Shown here: positions 12,701-24,700 of the stretch, in pieces
Position numbering within the stretch: position 1 is the stretch's first letter
How the letters are laid out: each line of letters starts with the position of its first letter
Assembly: GCA_963576735.1 (NCBI GenBank)
Contig: OY755187.1
Location: 8,308,001-8,372,000 of the forward strand
DNA: 64,000 nt
Direction of reading: 5' to 3'
DNA from: Bedellia somnulentella
Lineage: Eukaryota > Arthropoda > Insecta > Lepidoptera > Bedelliidae
Program-made: the position numbers and the translations under genes
Notes under the pieces: generated by a model
Seen by the model: only the letters and a program-made list of their open reading frames with translations
What the model was told of the DNA's origin: nothing
Databases searched by the model: none

Positions 12701-15700
12701 TTTTTATTTCTTCATAAACGTTTTTTTTTTTTTGTATCTTTGTACTTGAAACAAAATTAAAAATGGCCATCAGCACATAATTGTTATGTTACTTAGTTAT
12801 TTAAAAGAGCCTGTTTGCTGCGTCACAGGGAAACCTACTGCGGTAAACACCGAAACCAATTCATTGTAAATTACTTAATTTTGTGAAATAAATGCCTTTT
12901 TTTTACTATATAAAAAAAACATGGCCTATGCGTGCATCGTTAGTTCCTGGCCAAAAAAAGTATTTACCCCTTGTAGAGCCAAATAATGTGCTTTTACCAC
13001 CATTGCATATCAAATTAGGATTAATAAAAAAAAATGTGAAAGGAATGAATCGCAGTGGGAGTGGATTTTTCTACCTAAAAGAAAATTCCCTAAAATAAGT
13101 GATGCAAAAATAAAAGAGGGTATTTTTGTTGGCCCTTAAATCAGGGAGTTAATAAAAGATTCAACATTTGAAGAAAAATTAAGCGGTTTAGAAAAATGTG
13201 CATGGAACGCATTTAAAAATGTTGTTGCAAATTTTTTGGGCAACAACAAGAGTGACAGCTACAGAGAGTTGGTTAGCGAGCTCTTATTGTCATATCAAGC
13301 ATTGGGTTGCAACATGTCACTCAAGATCCATTTTTTAGACTCGCACCTGGATTTTTTTCCTGACAATTTAGGGGCTGTCAGTGACGAGCACGGCGAGAGG
13401 TTCCACCAGGACATTTCTAGTATGGAAAAGCGGTACCAGGGAAAATGGAGCCCAAATATGTTAGCGGATTACTGCTGGACAATTAAAAGGGACCAACCAG
13501 AAGCTAAACATTCAAGAAAATCTTAAATTATTAAGTAATGTTCCGTACTGGAACAAATTAGTTTATAATTTTCTTTATTAGGTGTGCACAAGACAACAAA
13601 ACATAGTTTACATACTTTTTAATTCACGTTAGAAATAGATTTATTTCATGTGGCTTATTTTCTCTAACACTACCTCGTTGATGCGGGAAACTGGCAACAT
13701 TGACGTCTGACGTCTTACAACTACATCCGTTTCCGCAAGTTAGTCTCTCTTTCTCAACACGCCGATGTGAGTGTACACGTTCGTATAAAAGTTACCAAAT
13801 AAATTCCGAATCAAGTCTATTTCCCGAACAAAGTGAAAAAGGACTGAACCACATTTATCTATGGACCTATGGTGAAAAGTGTAAGCCTGCGCTGTGATTC
13901 ATCAATAAACTCTCGAGAGTTCGAACGCCACCCCTGCCAGCCACGTGCCTGGTAAGTGTTTAAAGTTTAAATAAGTCACTCGCGGCTACATAAATTATTT
14001 TGGTCCTTCGAGCCGGATCCGATTTCATCTTTTGTTTTGTTGTCTTGTGTTGTGCAGTACTACGTACTCAGTAATTTCAAATTCATTTCAATCGTTTGAG
14101 TCGCCATCTTTGTTACGCAAAATGGCCGAGAACGATCATGTTTGTGAACAAGACATATTCGAAAGGGACTTGATTCTCGAAGAACTTAGGCGTACATTAC
14201 AGTTTGCAACTACCGATGAGCAGCAATTTCGTTCGCGAACTATAGACATTTCAGCTCATCAGAGAAAGTTTACGAAAGTCCAGTGTAAAATAGAAAAAAT
14301 ATTGTTTAAACATAAGTGCTTTGATAAAGATGAACAAATAACTATTCGGAATGAATTTAACGATTTGTATTATGGCATCTTAGCTCATCTTAACGACCTT
14401 AAGCAAAAGGAGGAACGTGTCCGTCGCTCAAGTCGTATTTTTCTTTCATCGTCTGAGGCTCCTCAGCAGTGTCATCACAGTAAAACTTTGCCTACTTTAC
14501 CATTGCCCTCGTTTAGTGGCGATCCTACGGATTGGCCATCATACATTGATTTATTTAAGTCGTTAGTGCATAGCAACAGTGCCTACACGGATGCCGAGAA
14601 GCTTAGGTACTTAATACTTACTGTAAAGAACGAACCTTTTAATCTTATAAAATCCTTGCCGATTTCCGAAGATAATTACGCCATCGCTTTAGAAATATTA
14701 ATTTCTCGTTATGAAAATAAGCGAGTCATCGCGTCAAAACATCTCGATCGAATTCTCGACATCGAAAATTGCAGTGATAAATCGGTTCATAGCCTGCGTC
14801 GGCTACTTAACGTCTACCAAGAAAATATTAAGGCACTTGAAGCTATGCAGTTTCCCGTGGGCCAATGGAATTTCATACTTTTAAATATTTTACTACGTAA
14901 AATTCCAGTTGATACTAGGAAGTGTTTTGAAAGATCGCTAGTGAAACCATCTTCTATTCCCGATGTAAACACATTGATCACATTTCTTGAAAAAGAAATT
15001 TCCGCTGACGAAATCATAAACATTTCCGTTGGTGGGCAGTCCATTTCACAACAAAATACAAAAGTGGGTAGTTCGCTATCAAGCCGCACTATCACGCAGC
15101 AGCGATCATTCAATGCATTAGCTGCAAACAATGTCGGCCTTCCTACTCGTCAAACAGACGAAAATCAACGTAGTTACAACGTAATTAAGAAGCAAACTTG
15201 TATATGCTGTGAAGCTCAACATTCGTTGACAAAATGTTCAAAGTTTTTAAATCTTACACCTCACGCGAGGTACAATTTAATCTATACTTATAATAAATCT
15301 GTAGAGAGGTCAATTCTGTACATGAAATATATTTTCAAAATAACTATCAGGTGGTGATTAGGGATCGATACTGATGCCAAAAATGCAATCAGTAAAATTT
15401 TTGTCTGTCTGTCTGTCTGTCTATCTGTCTGTCTGTCTGTCTGTCTGTCGGTTTGTATGTTCCTTATGGAAACAAAAACTACTCGACGGATTTTAACGAA
15501 ACTTGGTACAATTATTCTTCATACACCTGCGCAGGTTTTTGTATACTTTCCAGCAGAGTAGTAAAGGGGAATTTTGGGAAAACGGGAGAAGTTACTACAT
15601 TTTTTAAGCTTCCGTCGCGTGTGCAGCCTTAATGGTTAAACTTACATAGAAATCATGTATGACGGAAATATTCTTCATAAAATTATCTAAAAAAAATTCT

Positions 15701-18700
15701 CAACAGTTTATGTCTATCTTTTACGGTTGACTCACAATAACACGTGTGATTCCTGATAGCTTAGCAGTTCGGAACATTCTGATTATATTTGTTTACTCTT
15801 ACGTTTGTAAACCTCTCACTCATCCCTAATTTAATAAAGGTAACATTATTACCTATTCAATAAAAAAAGAATCATAGAAATCGGTAGAGAAACACCGAAA
15901 TTATACATAAAATAAGCCATCGCGCCCGTGACCAAAACCGAATCGTTACTAATTTACATATAACATACTAGATGGCACCAGTAGTTGCATCCTACAACAC
16001 GTAATGATTTATTTTTTAGATTGTTATAAACACTTCATAGCGTTTTATTCCAAAATTTGCTATTAAATGGAAATACTGAACCGTTCATTAAAGCGCATTA
16101 AAAATCACCAAACTACACTGTTTAGGAAGTGCTATAAATTTAATAAATTGAAAACATTGCGCTGAATTTCACAATGCTTGAGCAGTGACTAAAGAAAAAA
16201 AACCTCAGATATTTAAAAAACAACGCTACCCGTGCGAAGCTGGGACGATCCACTAGTTCAAAATAAAGGTATTTGTTATAATTGTTTAAATGTAGGTCAC
16301 AATGTTATCAATTGCAAATCGAGTTATGTGTGTCGCTCGTGTCACAAAAGGCATCACAGTTTAATTCATTTTTCTAATCAAGCCTCGCCGGTAGTCAGTG
16401 ACTCCGCTGTTATCACCCTCCCCCCTGCCAAGGTAGACCCAGTGCCGCCAACTCAGTCCGAGTCGAATTCTATTCATAATAATTGCGCTTCGAATTCCAA
16501 TGCTCCTTCTATGCGAACTAGCACGGTGCTACTCTCGACCGCGCTCATCGATGTATGTGTTGGCTCTTCTATACTATCGACCGTTAGGTGTGTTGTGGAC
16601 TCGGGAAGCCAGGCTTCCTTTATAACTGAGTCGTGCGCGCAAAGGTTAGGTTTAAATCGTAAGAAAATAAACATTCCAGTATATGGTATTGGTGATAGCG
16701 AACCAGTTAAACCAAAGGGTGTAATTTCGTGTTTAGTCAAACCCAAGGGTAAACAAAACCCTATAATTCAAGTAGAAGCTTTAATTCTACCAAAGTTGAT
16801 GTCTCACATGCCGAGCGTACCACTTCCCCAGAAAGGGTGGACACATTTAACCAATTTGACCTTAGCTGACCCCGATTTTCGTACTCCACAACCCGTGGAA
16901 ATGTTGTTAGGAGCGGATATACTATCCCATGTGTTATTAGGTAATATCGTTTCCGGTTTGCCTGGTTCTCCGATCGCTGTAAACAGTGTATTCGGTTATT
17001 TATTATTGGGTAAATTAAACTTAGATCCCGTGGTTTCGACTCCACCCCATGTGTGTTTTAGCTCATTCGACAATGACTATTTGCAAAGGTTCTGGGAGCT
17101 GGAGTCCCTTCCTGAGAAACGGAGTTACACTCCTGATGAAGAGTTATGTGAATCCCTTTTTCAAAGGACGCATACTCGCGATGGTATTACCGGCCGCTAC
17201 GTCGTTTCTCTTCCGTTTAAACCCGATGCTCCGCCCCTCGGCGAGTCGCGGCAGACAGCCCTCGCGAGGCTTCATAAGCTCGAGTATAGGCTCGAACGTA
17301 ATCCAACCCTCAAACGTGACTACCACGCGTGTATCCAAGAATATTTAGATTTAAACCACATGGAGCCCGTGACTAGTGATGCCGCCCTGGGCGCACACTA
17401 TTATATTCCGCACCACTGCGTGGTTAAAGAGTCCAGTGAGACCACACGTACCCGCGTAGTATTTGATGCAGGGTGTAAATCATCCACCGGAGTATCCCTG
17501 AATCAAGTGCTACTCACTGGACCCAAGCTTCATCCCGACATTGTGGATATCCTTCTTAAGTTTCGTATTCATCTCATAGGGTTCACATCAGATTGTAAAC
17601 AAATGTATAGAAATATAGGTATGTGTAAAGATCATCTGGATTACCAACGTATCCTCTGGCGGAGTTCACCTGCGGAACCTGTACAGGATTTTCGTCTTCG
17701 TACAGTCACCTTCGGAGTTAGCTCGTCCCCGTTCCTCGCTCTGCGTACTATTCAACAGTTAGCTCATGATGAAAGTCACCGGTTCCCGTTGGCTGCACCT
17801 GTACTCTTGGAATCTATATTTGTAGATGACGTGGTCGCGGGGGCCAATTCCGAGTCCGATGCCCTAGCGTTACAGCGTGAGCTTATTGGTATTTGCTCCT
17901 CGGCTGGGTTTGAATTAAGTGGCACAGCAACTCGCCGGCGATACTTGCCGCGGTTGAGTCGTCATCTCCTCATGGTGGGCGGCAGGAAACCGTCTCCGTT
18001 GCGCATCTCGAGAAGGATACACACACTAAAGTCCTAGGGTTACATTGGGATCCGCTAACTGATTGTTTTAAGTTTAATGTTCAGGTCAATTCTGAAAAAT
18101 ACACTAAACGGGCAATCCTTTCTGAAATAGCTAGGATTTACGATCCGCTAGGATTTTTGTCCCCTCTGACCTTATACGCAAAACATTTAATTCAATTGCT
18201 ATGGGTAGCTAATATTGGTTGGGACGAAACCCCACCTATTGATATTATTAATTCATGGAGACTTTTTATTCAAGAGCTACCGATAATAAAATGTATTTCT
18301 TTTCCGCGTCACATTTTAGGTAATACTTGTACCATACAGGTGCATGGATTTGCTGACGCGAGTGAAACCGCGTATGCCGGTTGTGTTTATCTTCGCTTAA
18401 CAAGTAGTGACGGAGAAATTCGTACTTACCTCGTTATAGCTAAAACTCGTGTGGCCCCTTTACGGGTTCGTCTAACAATACCCCGCCTCGAATTAATGGC
18501 TGCCTTATTATTATCAAAATTAATAGACAAAGTTCTTTCAATCTACGGCAGTCGGGTCGATATGGATAACGTGTATGCATGGTCTGATGCGTCGATCGTG
18601 CTAGCTTGGTTACACCAACCACCTCATACTTGGAAGACCTTCGTCTCCAACCGCACCAGTGATATCTTGTCTGTTGTGCCCGCATCTCGTTGGCGCCATG

Positions 18701-21700
18701 TCCGCTCTGCTGACAACCCCGCGGACGTGGCCTCGCGCGGTGCACTGCCCCACGCGCTACGCGCCCATCCCCTGTGGTATCACGGCCCAGCTTGGTTACA
18801 ACGACCTTCTCATGCATGGCCGTCTTTCAATGAACAATTTGATACCAATGAAGAGAAGCGTATTGTTTCATCAAACGCGTCTACGACGATTAATACAGAT
18901 ATTGAGATTATACAGCGTTATTCTTCGCTAGGTAAATTAGTACGAATCACCGCTTGGATAATTCGTTTCTACAAAAAATGCAAACATTTAACTAACCACC
19001 ACTCAGATTATATAACGGTTCCAGAATATAATGAATCCTTGAAAAAACTCGTTCTTTTAGTGCAACAATCGGTTTTTACCGAAGATATAAATAAGATTTC
19101 AAAAGGGAATTTGCCTTCTCAATCATTAAGGCGTATTACACCATTTCTTCATAGTGACGGTTTGTTACGAGTCGGTGGTAGGATTCATAAGTCACTCTTA
19201 TCTTATGATAGTAAACATCAAATGATTTTACCAAAGAAACATACATTAACTAACCTAATCATAGATGATGCTCATGTGTGTTATCTACATGCCGGACCTC
19301 AGACCGTTCAGTACCTGCTCTCGCAAAAGTACTGGATAATCTCGTGTCGCGATATCGTGCGGCAACGTATACATCGCTGCGTTCGTTGCTTCAGCGCGCG
19401 TCCGACACCAGTGCAACCGCGCATGGGACCTCTCCCCGCTACTCGTCTGCGGCCCGCGCGACCATTTATTAAAACAGCTGTAGATTATGCCGGCCCTTTC
19501 TTTGTTCGCGCCAATAAGGTGCGTAATGCCAAGGTTATAAAATGTTACGTTTCAGTATTTGTTTGCATGAGTGTCAAAGCTATTCATCTCGAAATCGTTT
19601 CCGAGCTTTCCACTGAAGGTTTTCTTGCTGCGTTACGACGTTTCACTTCCCGTCGTGGATTATGTACCGATATATTTTCCGACTGTGGTACAAACTTTAT
19701 GGGTTGTGACAAATACTTGAAAGAGCTTTATGCCTTTTTAGGTAATGATTCAGTTCAAAGAAATTTACAAAAGGAAACTCTTCAACAGTGTATAACTTGG
19801 CATTTCCAACCAAGCCATGCAAGCCATTTCGGGGGTCTTTTTGAAGCTGGGGTGAAAAGTTTTAAGCACCACTTACGTAGAGTACTTGGAACTCGTACCC
19901 AAACGTACGATGAAATGCACACACTTCTGTGTCAAATCGAAGCGGTTCTTAATTCGCGTCCTCTGTCCGTGATGAGTTCGTCAGCTTCAGATCCGCTTCC
20001 CCTCACACCCTCTCATTTCTTGATAGGTGAACCGCTTACGGCCCTACCTGACGTTTCCTTCGTAGACGTTAATCCTAACAGACTTACGCGCTGGCGATGG
20101 GTTCAGCAATCCGTCCAACATTTCTGGAAGCGATGGAGTAGGGAATATCTTCACGAAATTCAACAAAATCAAAAGTGGCTTCAAGACCGAGGCCCTTCTA
20201 TTAGTGAAGGCACTGTTGTTATTGTACGCGACGACCACCTGCCGCCGCTGCAGTAGAAGCTGGCTCGCGTGCACGCGCTCCATCCCGGGACTGACAACGT
20301 CACCCGTGTGGTTACGCTCAAAATGAATAACAAATTTTTTAAGCGGCCAGTGGTTAAACTGTGTCCGCTACCTATTGAATAGAGTACTTTATACATATTT
20401 AAATCATAGTCATAGGTTAGGTTATATTTTCTTTTATTTTGTTAAAAGTTATATACTTTTAAGGTGAGCGGGTTTATGTTCCGTACTGGAACAAATTAGT
20501 TTATAATTTTCTTTATTAGGTGTGCACAAGACAACAAAACATAGTTTACATACTTTTTAATTCACGTTAGAAATAGATTTATTTCATGTGGCTTATTTTC
20601 TCTAACACTACCTCGTTGATGCGGGAAACTGGCAACATTGACGTCTGACGTCTTACAACTACATCCGTTTCCGCAAGTTAGTCTCTCTTTCTCAACACGC
20701 CGATGTGAGTGTACACGTTCGTATAAAAGTTACCAAATAAATTCCGAATCAAGTCTATTTCCCGAACAAAGTGAAAAAGGACTGAACCACATTTATCTAT
20801 GGACCTATGGTGAAAAGTGTAAGCCTGCGCTGTGATTCATCAATAAACTCTCGAGAGTTCGAACGCCACCCCTGCCAGCCACGTGCCTGGTAAGTGTTTA
20901 AAGTTTAAATAAGTCACTCGCGGCTACAAGTAATTTATATAAAAAAAAATTTGATTTATGAGATCTGTATTTTTTCTTAATATTTTTAATTACTCAATAG
21001 AATAAAATCCTTGGCTAGCAAATTTTTTTAACTGTTTATTTTTTCTTACAATCACCAACTAAAGTAAAAAATATCAAAAAAGTCCGTGTGGCACGAAAAA
21101 GTTTGAATTTTGTTAACCAGTGATCAGCTGTAGATTAGGCTATTTGACTGTAATAAAAATACACATTTCTTTTATTTCATTAGTCTTAAGATTTATTTTC
21201 TGGAGCAATATGTAACAATGCGAGATAAAAATATTGCATTATTTCACTAAAATCCGTCTTCTAAAATAAGTATTTTCGATGCAACTGTCACGTGACTAAA
21301 AACGACCGTGATTGGCTATTTCTATAATGACGTAGATCGTGCATAAACAGACTGTGTATCGCTTCGCTCATAGTTGTTTAATGCGGAATTGACGTCATTG
21401 GTGCTAACAGCCGCCATATTACTTAAAGTCGCGTTTTCGCGGCACATTTGAATATTGCATTTTCTTTTTCGATTTTTTAATAAAATAGCTAAAATAAAGA
21501 CAGAAAAATATTTTTTTTAGGGCTACTTATAAACAAATTAACACCGTAAGATAGTTTTCAAAACTTAGTCATATTTGACTAAGTTTTGAAAACTAGAAAC
21601 AGTCTGGAAGCCGTTGTCGATAGACTGATGCTGATTGATTACTGGGCTATTAAATGCTCGAGCAGTTTGTGTATACATATGTGTACGTACAAATAAAATA

Positions 21701-24700
21701 GAATAGAATAGAACAGAATAGAATAGAATAACTCTTTATTGCACATCAAACACAAATTTACAAAAGTAATAATATGATCAAACAGTTTACAGTGAGGTAC
21801 AATTGGCGGTCTTATCGCTAAAAGCGAGATCGATAAATTAATTCAGAACAAGCCATTAAACTTACTTAAAACTAACTTATTTAAAACTAGCGACCCGCCC
21901 CGGCTTCGCACGGATGCAATGCAAAATATACCTACTACAGAATGTCCTTATACACAACGTTCCCAGCTTTTTTGTCATTAGCCATAGCCAATACAAACAT
22001 GTTTTGCTTAGACGTTACTCTTGACAGCGCGACATATAATTGGCCATGTGAAAAACACTCAACACTCAAGTCTAATCCTGCAACGTTAAAAGTTTGACCC
22101 TGCGATTTATTAATGGTCATTGCAAAAGATATCTATACCGGAAATTGTAGGCGTGTAGAGCTCCGATAAACGCGTGCGATCGCTGCAAATCATAAAGTGC
22201 TATAAGGCGAAGCGCGGCCATCGACGCGCTATTTATAGGCACGCGCCCGCCCGGCGCAAACAACTACAACCCTGCATTTTAAATTTGTAATATCTTCGGT
22301 AATATTCACTTAAATTACATGCTGTAAAAAGCATATTGATCTATAATAAATGCACAATTTATTTAAGGTACTTAATTGGATAAGGATTAATGCTGTATTG
22401 TTTAAAATCACTTCGTAAATAACCATTTTTTAGTAAAGAATAAAAATGGTTATGCTGGGTTATCCCTAAGAGATAGACATATACCATCGCGGACTTTTTT
22501 GTTGAACTTTTTAATCTGAACAATACTGTAGTACATTATTTTGGTCTATCTCGTAGGGTTCAGCCAGCGTTGCAATATAAGCGCAAAAAACGTCCTTATT
22601 TACGACATCACATTAGAAACCTTTAGATTTATCAGTGTTTCTCTACTATATTATGCATTTATTATACATACAAACCTTCCTTAAGAATCACTCTATCTAT
22701 TAAAAAAAACCGCATCAATATCCGTTGCGTAGTTTTAAAGATCTAAGCATACATACGGACATACAGCGAAAGCGACTTTGTTTTATACTATGTATTGATA
22801 TTGTATGTAGAAATGTTTGTCCATTCACCTGTCCACCACTCAAATTGTGCTGTCCGTGTATGGCCAGCCTGCGTTACCCATTGAGCGCAAAAGCTTATAA
22901 ATAGACCCCGTTATCTTTGTAGCATTTTGGTGGCAACTGATTTTAGTGATGGGGTAATTGATAATCAATTAATCTCTGTTGTCTTTATTATTATTTATTA
23001 TTATAATAAAATAGATAAGTAGGTACATTAATATTTTATATATTTACATTCATATATTTTATTCACATTGACATTTGTTTAGTATGTGACACTCGTAGTA
23101 AATAACTTGGATTCGTTCCATACTTACGGGAGTAAGGCTTTGTCTCCTATTAGAAAATATCCATTTTAAGCAAGAAAAAGATCGTTCAACTTCTACCGAT
23201 GTTAGTGGCAAAAAGTTCATCATTTTGAAGTTTTGTAAAGTTTTTTTGTTTACTGATTCTTTAACTTCTGTTTCTTTATTTTTTAACAAATTATCTATAT
23301 TTTGTATCGTCATATATCCCGGATTTTTAGATAAACCACTTTTTAATTTTTATATACTATTTTACCTTTGGGGTGCAGGATAAGTATGGAAAGCTTTCTT
23401 TGTACATTAAATATGATGTGCAAAGACTCATTTAATTTTAATTTTCGGCCCTCTAATTTTTTGATAGAAGTAGCTAGTATACCAAAATGGTTATGTACAA
23501 AATGTATATCAGCTTTTAAATGATCCAATGAAAGCAATTGAGTGGCTCGCGCTATTGACGCAGCTTCAGCAGGATTAAGTTCTAATACAACATTTTTTAC
23601 TTTCTCAAAATTCATGCTGTAGTAATGTACTGCTTCGAGCCCCGTGCTCCATCGTGTGATGACAGGTTCCGGTGGCAAAGTTGTATCAGGATTCATTTCT
23701 TTAAATTTGTGGATTCTATTGCGGGATTTAAAAAAAAATTATTAATTTCTGGGTACATTATTAATATAACTTACCCCATCACTAAAATCAGGTGCCACCA
23801 AAATGCTACAAAGATAACGGGGTCTACTTATAAATCATATGAAATTTTAGGGTTGCTGCTTTTAAGGCGATGCTAAGACAAGAGATTGGATGGTTCGATG
23901 ACCCCAAAAACGGAGTTGGTGCACTTTGCTCAAGATTGGCAGCCGACGCGGCAGCTGTGCAAGGGGTACGTATAAACAATATTAAAAAGTTATATTTATA
24001 GAAGACAGAGAACATCAAACACCTTTTTCCCTACTCTGACCTTTCGTTTACATACATCAATATTGTCTGGGTTTTTTCTCGAAACATACGACTAGTATAG
24101 AAATTACTGAGTAGGATTAATCATTTAATTACAGACATCAAAAGTTAACCCTCCGATTTTTTATGTCATTTATTTAAAAGATCCTTATTATTATTCCTTT
24201 GTTGATTGGAACGACGTTATGGGTGACTTTAGTGACAGTGAGATCAGTATGGAAGAAATAATGAAAGCAATGAAAAGTATGAAACTAGGGAAAGCGGCAG
24301 GGTATGACAGGATAAACACTGAAATGCTGAGGGCTGGTAAAGGGGTGGTGGCTTCCTGGTTGTACTTCCTTTTCCAAAAATGCTGGTCGAGTGGCAAAGT
24401 GCCACAAGACTGGTGCAAAGCGGTAATTGTGCCTTTATATAAAGGAAAGGGGTCACACCAGGAGGCTAGAAACTACCGTGGAATTAGCCTACTCACATTG
24501 TCGGTAAATTGTATGCAAAGGTTTTGATTGAAAGAGTGATGAATGAAACGGAAGATAAAATTTGGGATGTGCAAGCAGGATTTAGAAAGGGAATGGGATG
24601 TATGGACCAAATCTTCTCTTTAAGGAGCATCACCGAAAAGTTCTTAGCTAAGAACCGAAAGGTGTATTGCTCCTTCATTGATTTAGAGAAGGCGTATGAT

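Larger units (their letters stand above)
13539..20928 (+). mobile_element. BEL/Pao LTR retrotransposon (7,390 bp)
   Basis: Flanked by the 5 bp target duplication AGTAA (13534-13538 and 20929-20933). It has two 452 bp LTRs that start TG, end CA and look identical by eye. It encodes, in order: gag (DUF1759-like), zinc knuckle, aspartic protease, reverse transcriptase, RNase H and integrase. Three lesions: a Helitron inserted in gag, a frameshift near 17918, and a nonsense codon at 20254. It sits inside the TIR transposon 11562-21122. Confidence 0.93.
11562..21122 (+). mobile_element. Unclassified TIR DNA transposon, interrupted by a BEL/Pao element
   Basis: Left end CACTGGTCAAC and right end GTTAACCAGTG are inverted; a second inverted block (TGCCACACGAAC / GTCCGTGTGGCA) follows with different spacing. 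The body encodes decayed transposase-like ORFs (11800-13526). Without the BEL insertion it would be about 2.2 kb. I cannot assign a superfamily, and the flanks do not show a clear target duplication. Confidence 0.6.

Noticed and set aside
13700..13897. Two identical 65-codon ORFs (also 20638-20835)
   Set aside because: They lie inside the two BEL LTRs; their identity reflects the LTR duplication, not a gene.
15403..15450. CTGT tandem repeat as a CRISPR-like or satellite array
   Set aside because: Uniform tetranucleotide repeats inside a Helitron, with no spacers.
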